Below, piece after piece: positions 27,663-36,107 of a stretch of 64,000 nt of DNA. How positions within the stretch are numbered: position 1 is the stretch's first letter; every line of letters starts with the position of its first letter. Both the position numbers and the translations under genes were made by a program. This DNA is from CATQHB01 sp965262595 (GTDB lineage Bacteria; Chloroflexota; Dehalococcoidia; Lucifugimonadales; UBA3495), in the NCBI GenBank assembly GCA_965262595.1, contig OZ253548.1, positions 2,976,001 through 3,040,000 on the forward strand, read 5' to 3'. The notes below the pieces were generated by a model, which did not search any database, was not told where the DNA came from, and worked only from the letters and a program-made list of their open reading frames with translations.

Positions 27663-27842
27663 AACACTAACTTTCCCTTAAATTACATAGGATTAGCAAT
27701 AGAATAGGTTACTGTCAGTTGTAATACAAGGTAGAAAGGCAGGTCAAGAGGTAAATGTCACCTCCCTATTGACGCAACCCCCGCCGTTATTCATACTTGC
27801 CACGTACCGTACCCGCCAAAACTTTATGGAGGTAAATGTCCT

Positions 27843-28745
27843 ATGACCACCGTAGGAAGCGGAGAATATACTTACGAACTCGTTGAGAGTTGGGCCAAGC
27901 TGCCCGAGGGGGAGACTTTTGGCATGGTCAGCGCCTGCGCCACCGACTCGGAGGGCAACCTCTATGCCTTCCAGCGCAAAGAGCCGCCCATCGTCATTTT
28001 TGACACCGAGGGCAGCTATGTCGGCTCCTGGGGACTGGACGCCATCAGCAACCCCCACGGCATTTTCATCAAGGACGACATCGTTTACATCACCGACCGG
28101 GAGGACTCGGTCTGCCTGCGCTATACCCTGGACGGCAAGCCGTTGCAGGTAATCGGCGAGCGCGGCGTCCACTCGGATACCGGCTGCGAAGTGGCCGGTG
28201 AGCTTTGCCCTCGCTCGGCCGGCCCCTTCAACTACCCGGCGGAACTGGTGCCCGGCGCCGATGGCGATATGTACGTGGCCGACGGCTACCGGAACGCCCG
28301 GGTGCACCGCTTTGCCGCCAACGGCGAGCTCAAGTCCTCGTGGGGAGAACCCGGCAAGGACGCGCCCAACGAGTTCCACCTGGTGCACAGTATGATAGTG
28401 GGCGCCGACGGCCTGCTCTATGTCTGTGACCGCGAGAACAACCGGATCCAGATCTTCAACGCTGACGGCGAGTACCAGGGTATGTGGACGGACGTGCTGC
28501 GGCCCATGGACATTTCCCAGGATGCCAATGGCGTCTTCTGCATCAGCGAGGGCGGCCGGGATGCGCGGCAGGGCTGGACTGAGGACACGGACTCCCGTAT
28601 CAGCCTGATGAACAACTCCGGCGAACTGCTGGCCCGCTGGGTAATCCGCGGCGGCCACGGCAGTTGGATTGCTCCCAACGGCGACATCTACGTCGGCGTT
28701 CCCGACGGCGTGGGCGTGGACAAGTACGAGCGTCAGGGCAAGTAA
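27843..28745 (+). CDS. NHL-repeat beta-propeller protein (PAL-like)
   Basis: 300 residues, RBS TATGGAGGTAAATG. NHL blades: VSACATDSEGNLYAFQRKEP, NPHGIFIKDDIVYITDRED, AELVPGADGDMYVADGYRNA and SMIVGADGLLYVCDRENNRI. The arrangement resembles peptidyl-hydroxyglycine lyase-type propellers, including His/metal-like positions (NPHG, HLVHSM), but enzyme activity is not established. It lacks a signal peptide. A strong terminator follows. Confidence 0.8.
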   Translation: MTTVGSGEYTYELVESWAKLPEGETFGMVSACATDSEGNLYAFQRKEPPIVIFDTEGSYVGSWGLDAISNPHGIFIKDDIVYITDREDSVCLRYTLDGKPLQVIGERGVHSDTGCEVAGELCPRSAGPFNYPAELVPGADGDMYVADGYRNARVHRFAANGELKSSWGEPGKDAPNEFHLVHSMIVGADGLLYVCDRENNRIQIFNADGEYQGMWTDVLRPMDISQDANGVFCISEGGRDARQGWTEDTDSRISLMNNSGELLARWVIRGGHGSWIAPNGDIYVGVPDGVGVDKYERQGK

Positions 28746-28779
28746 CCGACCCGCCAAGACCTGACCGGAGAAGCCTTAT

Positions 28780-28817
28780 GGGGATCGGACCAAGCCGTCC
28801 GGTCCCCTTTCTTTTTT
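28780..28817 (+). terminator. Rho-independent terminator; left edge of mobile region
   Basis: GGGGATCGGAC (28780-28790) pairs with GTCCGGTCCCC (28797-28807) with one G-T pair, then TTTCTTTTTT. The sequence becomes accessory in character after it. Confidence 0.9.
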
Positions 28818-29170
28818 GGGAAACCCGGTTGGCGCCGGAGTTTTCTACCTTGTTTCTGAGCAGGCCAGGTTTCCTCAGCCTGTTTACGCAACCCCCCCTT
28901 AATTTAGTAACTGGCCCTCGCCGAGCCAAGATGATACCAACCAAGACGGTCATCCGCGCAGCGCAGAATGGAGATGGCTTTGGTCAAATTTCGCATGGAC
29001 AAGGCCGTATGTTTATTAGGCATCTTGCTGCTGGCAGTATGCGGGCTGCGTCTCCCTGGAGACCGAGACGGCGCGGTGGGTGAATGGGTTGCCTGCCGCT
29101 GCGCCGGGGCTGCCTATTTCCCGTTCCGGTCCGAGTTGGGCCAGGCGACACCTTTTGTTGGGAGGGCGTG
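28818..29170. other. Gene-free stretch at the island's left side
   Basis: Short frames overlap on both strands but none looks coding. A ribosome-site-like GGGAGGGCG lies at its right end for the next gene. Confidence 0.35.
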
Positions 29171-29407
29171 ATGGCGATTCTGGCGGCGAGCCACAAGGGT
29201 CCGGTCTGCGGGCGGGAGTGGATGATGCCGGTGAACACCAATGACCCGGATCCATTCTTCGTCTTGGCAGCTATAATATTGTTCTTGCTTTGGTTGGGAG
29301 ATACTGGCAAAATTTCCTATTTTCAACTCGGTCTATTTTTAGTCTGTGTTGGTATTCTGGCCGGGGCAGCGCTCGTGACTGCTACTCCGATGATTCTGTC
29401 CATGTAA
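29171..29407 (+). CDS. Small membrane protein
   Basis: 78 residues from the ATG at 29171 (RBS GGGAGGGCGTG). Two hydrophobic helices are visible: FFVLAAIILFLLWLG and LGLFLVCVGILAGAALVTAT, joined by DTGKISYF. Not recognised. Position next to toxin-antitoxin genes does not tell its role. Confidence 0.5.
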   Translation: MAILAASHKGPVCGREWMMPVNTNDPDPFFVLAAIILFLLWLGDTGKISYFQLGLFLVCVGILAGAALVTATPMILSM

Positions 29408-29656
29408 GGATAGGCCCCAAAAAATACATGGAAAGCCATCACGTCGCCCCGTACTTGGTCGACGCCGTGGCCCTCTCGCCCGCTGTCGTCTACCAGAGGT
29501 TGTAGGCTCCTACCAACCCCTTTGATCCCGCTGGATCTTACATTGTCGGAAATCCCTCAATGGGGGATTGTCCCGACGTATGTGACCTATGATCGGCCAC
29601 TGCCGTTCTACCCGAAGGGATTGTCCTCTAATGAACATTCACTTCCTCAACTAGAC
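29408..29656. other. Gene-free stretch before hicAB
   Basis: No gene is seen. The sequence contains AATCCCTCAATGGGGGATT (about 29551-29570), a small inverted repeat of unknown meaning. Confidence 0.3.
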
Positions 29657-29659
29657 AAT

Positions 29660-29681
29660 TAGTACCATATATGATACTATT
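29660..29681. promoter_or_regulatory. Palindromic operator upstream of hicA
   Basis: TAGTACCATATATGATACTA (29660-29679) is a palindrome with one mismatched pair, a few bases before the hicA ATG at 29687. HicB antitoxins with RHH domains bind such sites. The core TACCATATATGRTA recurs as an exact palindrome at 41661-41680. Confidence 0.55.
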
Positions 29682-29686
29682 TCAAT

Positions 29687-29934
29687 ATGGAAGGCATTTC
29701 GGAAGTCCTCCGTTCCCTCCGCAGAAATCCTCAAGGTGTCCGGTTCAATGACCTTGCCAGGATTTGTGACCGTTACTTTGCAGAGCCGCGGCAGTCCGGC
29801 TCCAGCCACCGGGTTTATCGGATGCCTTGGCCTGGAGACCCGAGGGTGAACATTCAAAACGACAGGGGATGGCGAAGTCCTACCAGGTACGCCAAGTGAT
29901 TAAGGCCCTGGAGAAATTGGAGGGGATGCAATGA
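29687..29934 (+). pseudogene. hicA: HicA toxin, frameshifted
   Basis: The start is HicA-like: VRFNDLARICDRYF, GSSHRVYRMPWPGDPRVNIQ. After NDRG the frame turns to WRSPTRYAK and stops at about 29899. Adding one G to the GGGG run near 29865 restores MAKSYQVRQVIKALEKLEGM, the normal HicA C-terminus, whose TGA (29932-29934) overlaps the hicB ATG as ATGA. So a one-base deletion in a homopolymer has killed the toxin, or the base was lost in sequencing. HicA is an mRNA-cleaving dsRNA-binding-fold toxin. Confidence 0.75.
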
Positions 29935-30257
29935 GCGACCGTTATACCTATCGCGTTACCTGGTCCGCTGAGGACGGCGAGTACGTTGGGTTATGTACTG
30001 AATTTCCTTCCCTGAGCTGGCTGGCGTCTTCGCCTGACCTGGCGTTCTCTGGAATCCGGGAACTGGTGAGCGAAGTTATTTCTGATATGCGCGCCACCAA
30101 CGAGAAAGTTCCTGAACCGTTAGCAGAACGTAGATACAGCGGCAAGTTCATGGTGCGGGTGCCTCCGGAGACCCACCGCGCCCTGGCGATCCGGGCAGCG
30201 GAGGAAGGTGTCAGCCTGAACCGTCTGGTCAGCACCCGACTCGCCAACGAGCCTTAA
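29931..30257 (+). CDS. hicB: HicB antitoxin
   Basis: 108 residues. Degenerate RNase-H-like N-terminal part (YRVTWSAEDGEYVGLCTEFP, SLSWLASSPDLAF) and a C-terminal ribbon-helix-helix: GKFMVRVPPETHRALAIRAA then EEGVSLNRLVSTRLA. Intact, unlike the hicA upstream. It would bind HicA and the operator at 29660-29681. Confidence 0.85.
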   Translation: MSDRYTYRVTWSAEDGEYVGLCTEFPSLSWLASSPDLAFSGIRELVSEVISDMRATNEKVPEPLAERRYSGKFMVRVPPETHRALAIRAAEEGVSLNRLVSTRLANEP

Positions 30258-30285
30258 TATTATTCGACACTCGGGACTCAGAAAC

Positions 30286-30546
30286 TTGCGACCGCACTGG
30301 CCGGAGTTCCTGAGTCGTCCAGTGTCCGAGGGCGACGGCTTTGTGGTGCTGGTCCGTCACCGGGGGCACCGGTCCCGGTGCTACGGCCCTGGTCGGGTTG
30401 TCGTCTCTTGCCCGGCCTGTGGGAGTGACAATATCACCCCCTGGGTCCTTCAGTTAATCTCCGGGCTGGGCCTATACGGTCAGTTTAAGTTTGTTTGTAA
30501 TAGCCGCGGCGAAACTAGTGACGATCCCTCTAAGAACGACCTTTAG
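30286..30546 (+). CDS. Uncertain small protein
   Basis: 86 residues with one zinc-ribbon-like knuckle (VSCPACGSDN) and a later single Cys (FVCNSRGE). The N-terminus (RPHWPEFLSRPVSEGDGFVV) is not family-like. It may be a decayed piece of a larger protein; coding status is doubtful. Confidence 0.25.
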   Translation: MRPHWPEFLSRPVSEGDGFVVLVRHRGHRSRCYGPGRVVVSCPACGSDNITPWVLQLISGLGLYGQFKFVCNSRGETSDDPSKNDL

Positions 30547-30769
30547 CATTGAGTCGTTAGGAATGTTGATATCGAAGGTTCCATCTGTTTCTCGTCACTT
30601 GTTACTCTACAGGCTATGTTGTTATCCCTACCTAGTCATTTCGTAAAGGTTCTCTTGCGTAACAATGCGGGCACTTTGTCTGGAGTCACCTTGGGTAGTG
30701 AAGCGGTTGTCACTCCGACTGACAGTATTGCCTGATAGCTGTTAGGGATTAATAAACCTAAAACGGTCA

Positions 30770-30811
30770 GGCCCGTTTGCTATAATTCCATGAAAGGAAT
30801 ATAATGAAGCC
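30770..30811 (+). promoter_or_regulatory. Promoter/operator for the HigBA-like pair
   Basis: TATAAT near 30780 followed by ATTCCATGAAAGGAAT (an inverted repeat with a 6-base spacer) and AAACGGTCAGGCCCGTTT just upstream, an AAACGG/CCGTTT inverted pair. These overlap the likely -10 region before the ATG at 30812 and would suit autorepression. Confidence 0.5.
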
Positions 30812-31173
30812 ATGGCTTGGGACGTGCAATACACGGACGAGTTTGGACAATGGTGGCATCAACTCTCGGAGAGCCAGCAAGACTCAATTGCAGCGAGGGT
30901 TGACCTGTTGATGGGGCGAGGCCCGAACCTGCCGTTCCCTTATTCGTCAGATGTAAGGAGTTCGCGCCACCGAGTCATGCGGGAACTTCGGGTTCAGCGC
31001 GGAGGGAAGCCCTCAGAATCTTTTGTGCCTTCGACTCTAGGCGCACTTCGATCCTTCTAATTGGTGGCGACAAGACAGGCAACGATAGATTCTACGAAGA
31101 ATATGTGCCGGTGGCCGATGCCCTTTACGACGAATATTTGGAAGAACTAAGACAGGAGGGGGTGGTTGAATGA
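30812..31173 (+). pseudogene. HigB/Gp49-type RelE-like toxin, frameshifted
   Basis: Starts MAWDVQYTDEFGQWWHQLSE, then AARVDLLMGRGPNLPFPYSS and HRVMRELRVQRGGKP. After GGKP the frame goes to SESFVPSTLGALRSF and stops at 31060. Restoring one C to the CCC run near 31009 gives LRIFCAFDSRRTSILLIGGD then YEEYVPVADALYDEYLEEL, a normal end for this family, terminating with ATGA overlap at 31170. The toxin as sequenced is truncated. The family cleaves ribosome-bound mRNA. Confidence 0.75.
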
Positions 31174-31496
31174 GTGGACGCCATCCGTTTAGTGAGCTGA
31201 CCAAAGATTTTACACCAGAGCGGCTGAGGCGCATCGACGCGATAAAAGAGGAGTTGGTCGCTGAGATGCCACTACATGAGCTGCGCCGGGCGCGGGCGTT
31301 AACCCAGCAGGACTTGGCGCAGACCCTGAAGGTTAACCAACCTGCCATTGCGAAGCTGGAGCAACGGGCCGACGTGTACGTTTCCAGCCTCCGCTCCTAC
31401 ATTGAGGCTATGGGCGGGAAGCTGAAAATAGTCGCGGAATTTCCCGAGGGTGAAGTTGCTATCACCAACTTCGCTCAAGCGGGAGAGGCTAGGTAA
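31170..31496 (+). CDS. HigA-like XRE antitoxin
   Basis: 108 residues. N-terminal PFSELTKDFTPERLRRIDAI then a helix-turn-helix ALTQQDLAQTLKVNQPAIAK and the family's YVSSLRSYIEAMGGKLKIVA tail. Intact, directly after the broken toxin. Confidence 0.85.
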   Translation: MSGRHPFSELTKDFTPERLRRIDAIKEELVAEMPLHELRRARALTQQDLAQTLKVNQPAIAKLEQRADVYVSSLRSYIEAMGGKLKIVAEFPEGEVAITNFAQAGEAR

Positions 31497-31722
31497 GGAC
31501 CGGGTTTCAATGGGAGCGGCAATGATGGCCATTCAGCCAGGGAGTTGGAGTACGCTGCCAATTTAACAGCCATCTGCGACGAGCAGCCACCACGTCATTT
31601 CCAACCGGTCAGCCAAATGGGTATTGACGCGGCTTTTGAAGCCGTGCTTGAATCGAAAGTGACAGACCGCTAAGGGCGCGGCCAAACAGAAAATCAGCCC
31701 TACAGCGTCTCGATGGGTTCCT
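31497..31722. other. Gap with a minor frame
   Basis: A 44-codon stretch (about 31543-31674) reads RELEYAANLTAICDEQPPRH then QPVSQMGIDAAFEAVLESKV with no start codon. It may be a fragment of a gene. Nothing else is seen. Confidence 0.25.
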
Positions 31723-31836
31723 CCGAATAGACACCGATTCGGGTTGAGTAGCCCCGCACAATCAGCCAACAGGCTGAAGGGTCAAGGTGGCCTTGAAAAC
31801 CACCGAAGGCTCGGTACGTGCGGGGTTTTTTATTTT
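31723..31836 (+). ncRNA. Candidate structured RNA ending in a U-tract
   Basis: CCGAAT (31723-31728) pairs with ATTCGG (31737-31742). Then CCCCGCAC (31752-31759) pairs across 58 bases with GTGCGGGG (31818-31825), followed directly by TTTTTTATTTT. Inside are CAGCC-AACA-GGCTG (31763-31776) and either TCAAGG/CCTTGA (31782-31796) or the mutually exclusive GGTGG/CCACC (31786-31804). The closing stem plus U-tract would terminate transcription. A regulatory leader or small RNA is possible; a search for homologs would decide. Confidence 0.5.
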
Positions 31837-31847
31837 GGGAGCGGGTC

Positions 31848-31976
31848 ATGCCCTTCGGAAACAACTGCGAATTTGAAGACATCGACGCCTGCGTTGCCGC
31901 GCTCACCGAGGCCGGTGACGTGGCAGACCCAGCCGCCGCCTGCGCCGCGCTGCTGCGGGACACCGAGGCCGGTTGA
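31848..31976 (+). CDS. Tiny phage-like protein
   Basis: 42 residues, ATG at 31848, eleven bases after the U-tract: MPFGNNCEFEDIDACVAALT then EAGDVADPAAACAALLRDTE. Acidic, with three Cys. A purine-rich GGGAGCGGG precedes it. The coding feel is good but no family is recognised. Confidence 0.4.
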   Translation: MPFGNNCEFEDIDACVAALTEAGDVADPAAACAALLRDTEAG

Positions 31977-32015
31977 GCCGATACCTCCAGCGCCCGGGCC
32001 GGGAGCGAAACGACC

Positions 32016-32201
32016 ATGACTACCAAGCGGTACGAACTCTCCCTGGAACAGCGCGTCCAGCGGGTCTGCGACGCCTGGTTCTCCAACTACGAGAGCGACG
32101 ACCCCTTTGCCGACATCCCCTGGCCGGTTTACGTCTATGAGGACCGAATCATCGTCGAAGCCCCGGACGGCTTCCGCTCCGTCCCCTCCAAAGGTAGATG
32201 A
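32016..32201 (+). CDS. Small phage-like protein
   Basis: 61 residues: MTTKRYELSLEQRVQRVCDA then WFSNYESDDPFADIPWPVYV and YEDRIIVEAPDGFRSVPSKG. Not recognised. Charge and aromatic content suit a real small protein. It lies between the structured RNA and the glycosidase-like gene. Confidence 0.4.
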   Translation: MTTKRYELSLEQRVQRVCDAWFSNYESDDPFADIPWPVYVYEDRIIVEAPDGFRSVPSKGR

Positions 32202-32407
32202 CCCCGAGCCTTCCGAGGACTTCTTCCAACCTGCCGTCAAGACGGTAACCGGCCCGGTTCATGGAGGAGACGGAGCTTATCGGTTTATTGATTTTCCTGA
32301 TGGAGATTACTACGTCTCGCTAAAGGTCGGTGACAAAGTAGCTTGGGAAGGGCATTCCGCTCACGCCGGCTTCCGCCCCAGCCGGCTGCGTTCCCAAGTC
32401 CACGAGT

Positions 32408-33877
32408 ATGCCCGGGGCGACGCGGGGGCAGACTCTGACGCCGGCTCACGTCAAGGGGTCGGGCGCAATCAAGCAGATTTTCGTCGCCCTGACCAGCGCC
32501 GAGATGAGCGTCATTGAGGACGATACCTGGATTCGGGTTTACGTGAACGGAGAAGAAGACCCCAGCATCGCTACTCCCGTCTCCCAATTCTTCGCTTACA
32601 CCCACCAGGCAGAACCATTCCAGACGGAGCGCATTGGCGTCACCCGAAAAATCTACCCCAGCGGCGCCGGGTCATACGACCGGGGAGCGTACCGCTACAT
32701 CGACATTCCCTTCGGCCACGAGATTCGGGTTGACCTGGATGTGGGGGACGCGGCGCATATCAACGTGTGGTCGGTGGTCTATTATCAGGAGACCCCCGTT
32801 CCCCAGAATTACGGCGTTCGGAATTACCTGAAGGGGACGTACTTCGGGGAAACCGGAATAGCCCCATATTCATCGGTTGAACTGCTGAACGTACAAGGAA
32901 GGGAAAACCTGGAGTCTATGGTCTTTTCCGGCGCTTCCCCTGACGGGCATCAGGCGTTGGAAGGAAACCTGGAGATTTACATTGACGGTTAGAGTTCCTC
33001 GTCCGTGTACGTATCGGGCACGGAGGACCTGACGGGTAACGCCTTCTATTTCGGGTATGACCAACTGGTGGGCCAGAGGCAAGGGGCTACGGTCCATGAG
33101 CCGGGAGCTCCTACCAAATAGACCCAATTCCGCTTTTTCGACCCGGACCACATAGACTTTGAGACCTCTCTGCGGGTTACTTGGGAAGCGGGTCACAAGA
33201 GTCAAGGCGCCCCGCTCATAACCCCGGTTGACGTTCAGGCGACCCACTTCTATTACCTGGATACCCAGCCTGAACCGGTCCTGGACCCGCTTCTGGAACT
33301 GGTTGTAGATGAACGTTTCGATTCAAACGGTGAGGGGCAGGAGATTGGCGCGCCCTGGGTCCAATGGGACGGCGCCAGCAAGTGGACCCAAAGCAAAAAT
33401 GCGGCGTCTTTTGGCGATGTCTCTGGCAGGGACGCATGGATGTACCATAGCTTGACCAACGAGTGGCCGGACCAAATAGTAGAAGCCGATGTGAAGATCA
33501 ATAACTTTGGCACCGGAGAAGTGTGGTTGTTCGTCCGAGGAACGACCACACCCGGATTCGCCGACCGGGTGACCTTTGGCTTTTCCGCCGTGGGGGCGGA
33601 GCCGGAACACCCCAACTACCAGCCGGTGATGCTTTTCATTGCGTCCGGCCAGTACGCAGATTCCAGTCTGCTCCTGGTCCCGGCGGGCCAAGTCCATACT
33701 CTGCGGCTGGAAGTCAGCGGAAGTATCGTCATCGCCTCTCTCAAGAGGCAGGACGATGACCACTTCCGCGAATTGTTCCGTCACGTTCAATCCGACCGTT
33801 CTGAAGGGTACTCCGGCGTCTCAACGGTAAACGGAGACGTGAAATCAGAGTCTTTTAGGGCGTACCGAAGACCGTAG
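32408..33877 (+). pseudogene. DUF2961/GH172-like protein with two in-frame TAG codons
   Basis: One frame runs from 32408 to 33877 interrupted only by TAG at 32990-32992 and 33119-33121. Family-like pieces occur on both sides: KGSGAIKQIFVAL, TWIRVYVNGEEDPSIATPVS, GAYRYIDIPFGHEIRVDLDV, ALEGNLEIYIDG (stop) and, after the first stop, VYVSGTEDLTGNAFYFGYD, then FFDPDHIDFETSLRVTWEAG. DUF2961 proteins are GH172 glycosidases with a jelly-roll fold, and the G-T-E-D motif is typical. The C-terminal ~200 residues (FDSNGEGQEIGAPWVQWDG) are another beta domain. Stops probably are mutations; recoding is discussed under findings. Confidence 0.6.
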
Positions 33878-33887
33878 CAGACCCGGA

Positions 33888-34076
33888 TTGGTAGCGATCA
33901 AAAGCGGGTATATCGACCGCGACATTCTTAAGCAAGTTCTCTTTCTGACCAAGGAAGAGCGGGATAGCTACTTGGACCTGCTGTCGGAAGCGTCCATTTC
34001 TTCGGACGGCAACGTTCAGCTTGCCACCACCGACACCGGCGACGCGATCCTGCTGGTGACGTGGCTGTCTGGCTAA
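33888..34076 (+). CDS. Small hypothetical phage-like protein
   Basis: 62 residues with a TTG start: KSGYIDRDILKQVLFLTKEE, RDSYLDLLSEASISSDGNVQ, TDTGDAILLVTWLSG. Not recognised. Its start lies 11 bases after the preceding frame ends. Confidence 0.4.
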   Translation: MVAIKSGYIDRDILKQVLFLTKEERDSYLDLLSEASISSDGNVQLATTDTGDAILLVTWLSG

Positions 34077-34090
34077 GGAAGAGGTTAGAG

Positions 34091-34336
34091 ATGCAGTATC
34101 GGGGAGTCGCCAGGCGGGGGACGTTGGTGTTTGGCGGAGTGTCCTTCGGCCCCATACCCGCCATTTACGAGATGAGCGCCGACGAGGTGTCGGTCCTTCA
34201 GGAATTGTATGGGGACCGGGTGTCCCTGGAGTTGCTGGAGCCGGAGCCGTCGGGTAGGCCCCGGGAACGGCGCCGTGGGGCGGCGGCCGGTGGCGCCGAG
34301 GAACCGGAGCAGGATCAGGAAGAGGTGGAGACCTAA
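34091..34336 (+). CDS. Small hypothetical phage-like protein
   Basis: 81 residues from the ATG at 34091 (RBS AAGAGGTTAGAG). N-terminal MQYRGVARRGTLVFGGVSFG, then PAIYEMSADEVSVLQELYGD, and an acidic/Arg-rich tail (RPRERRRGAAAGGAEEPEQD). It looks like a short virion or scaffold-type protein; no family named. Confidence 0.4.
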   Translation: MQYRGVARRGTLVFGGVSFGPIPAIYEMSADEVSVLQELYGDRVSLELLEPEPSGRPRERRRGAAAGGAEEPEQDQEEVET

Positions 34337-34415
34337 CGGATGTTGAGCGTCAACTTAATCCACTCGGCCAAAACGGTGGTAACCTTGGGCTATTCGTCTT
34401 CGATGGAGGTATGCG

Positions 34416-36107
34416 GTGAAGAGAATAGCTGGAGCGGTTGTACTGTTTTCGGTTGTTGCTCTTGCTTTATTGGGGGCATGGCTTGGACAGGGGCGGAACA
34501 ATGCAGGGGAACCGATGGTTAGCCGGCCACAAGAATCACAATTTCCGTCCGTCCAAATCCCCCTAGTAATGTTGTGGAATTTGAGCTACGGGTACGGGAA
34601 AGATTCTCTTGACTGCCAAGGGGGTCCAGCTTCCGTTGGATGGGAACGCCCACAGGAGAGAGTTTTTCCTCCATTGGCAGGGTACTACTGCTCTGGTGAC
34701 CCGGCCTACATAGCGACGGCCATAAGTCAAATGAAGGAAATAGGAGTGGCCGGCCTTCTGTTGACCTGGCATGGTTGGGGTGACGTTGACTTCGATGGCG
34801 ACATTGATGCTCTGGATTTTGCGGCGGAGACCAACGCGGTGGAAACGATATCGGCTCACCTGCGGGACAATGCGCCTGGAATTAAAGCGGCGATTGTGGT
34901 TGAGCCTTTCTTCCTCAATGCTGACCCTAAAATCCCGCCGTCCGATGTCCCTATTAAACAAAGACAAGAAATCCTGGATTACATCTGGGAACACTTTTAC
35001 GAACCCTTCCCTGGTCAGGTCTTTCACGTTGACAACAAACCGCTTGTCGTTAATTGGAAGAACAACGAAGGACGTTGGTTGTTGCATGAGACGGATGACC
35101 TCCGGTTTACCTATCGTGAATGGGGAGTAATTTCGGAAGGCGCCGATTGGGAATTCACCGCCCATCAGGGGTTGGACGGAATGAAAATAGGGCGGGATGG
35201 GGCGATATGGATTGCTCCCAAGTTTGACGAATTCCACCTTTGGAATCAAGGGGTATTCCCCGAGAAATCTTACGATGACCTAATTCGGTTGGACCCTTTC
35301 CTGAACGAAGGGCTGTATGACCAGGCGTGGCAAAAGGTTTACGAGAATAAGTCCAGCATTTCGATGGTACTGTTGTACGGCTGGAATCCCTGGGCGGAAG
35401 CGTCTTCGATTGAACCCGCACTTCCTTATGGTTACCTGTTGGCCAGGAAAACGGCCTGGTTTTACGGGAGGCTAGCTGACGGGTACGAATATCAAGACTT
35501 CGGTCCTGACACCACTCTCTACCCCAACCTGTGGAATCAGCCATTCGATTTGAGGCAGTTCATCGGGCACTTGGATGCCGAAGAATTGGGATTGGCAAGT
35601 GGCACCACAGTCGAGAAGTTTTTGGGTGCGCGTCTCTGGGAGGCACAGAATCTCGTTGAAAGCAGGCTTTTGCGAACGTATTCCCCGGCGAATGTCCCAG
35701 CCGGCGTCAGGAACATTCACTTGCGTCTTACGGCTAACATCTATAACCACATTTTGATGAACAAACGCAATCCGGTAATGCAGGTGGGGGAGTTCAACTT
35801 TCAATTGAACGACAACTCAGTGTTTACGGACGCTTTGAAAGACGACCTCGCTCAGTACCGAGTCCGCCGGTCCGTCCGGGTATTGTTTCCATTAACACTT
35901 TGCTGGAACAGTCCAACAACGTTTGGGCAGCGGTCAGGCAGACAATTGCTGAGTCAATTCGACCTGAAGGCCCCCTTGCCAAAATTAGGGAGTTCATACC
36001 CGGTCGGAGACTACGGTCTGTCCGCCAAAGCAATCCGTCACTGTACGGCTTTTCTCGTATTACCAGAGTCACTGAATGGGGTGCGAATCGTGGAGTCGCA
36101 GAGTTAG
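34416..36107 (+). CDS. GH99-like protein with a phage connector-like C-terminus
   Basis: GTG start with GGAGG at 34405. N-terminal hydrophobic anchor or signal (MKRIAGAVVLFSVVALALLG). Then a GH99/GH71-like barrel: YYCSGDPAYIATAISQMKEI, GVAGLLLTWHGWGDVDF, AAIVVEPFFLNADP, GMKIGRDGAIWIAPKFDEFH and LLYGWNPWAEASSIEPALPY. From about residue 365 the sequence turns phage-like (LWNQPFDLRQFIGHLDAEEL, VEKFLGARLWEAQNLVE, LRLTANIYNHILMNKRNPVM), as in head-tail connector proteins. The frame stays open to 36107, but the coding signal moves to another frame near 35880, so the true end or a frameshift lies there. Confidence 0.55.
   Translation: MKRIAGAVVLFSVVALALLGAWLGQGRNNAGEPMVSRPQESQFPSVQIPLVMLWNLSYGYGKDSLDCQGGPASVGWERPQERVFPPLAGYYCSGDPAYIATAISQMKEIGVAGLLLTWHGWGDVDFDGDIDALDFAAETNAVETISAHLRDNAPGIKAAIVVEPFFLNADPKIPPSDVPIKQRQEILDYIWEHFYEPFPGQVFHVDNKPLVVNWKNNEGRWLLHETDDLRFTYREWGVISEGADWEFTAHQGLDGMKIGRDGAIWIAPKFDEFHLWNQGVFPEKSYDDLIRLDPFLNEGLYDQAWQKVYENKSSISMVLLYGWNPWAEASSIEPALPYGYLLARKTAWFYGRLADGYEYQDFGPDTTLYPNLWNQPFDLRQFIGHLDAEELGLASGTTVEKFLGARLWEAQNLVESRLLRTYSPANVPAGVRNIHLRLTANIYNHILMNKRNPVMQVGEFNFQLNDNSVFTDALKDDLAQYRVRRSVRVLFPLTLCWNSPTTFGQRSGRQLLSQFDLKAPLPKLGSSYPVGDYGLSAKAIRHCTAFLVLPESLNGVRIVESQS

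Noticed and set aside
28818..29600. Left attachment site matching the tRNA-Asp 3' end
   Set aside because: I looked for TTCGAGTCCGCTCCGGG on either strand near the left border and did not find it.
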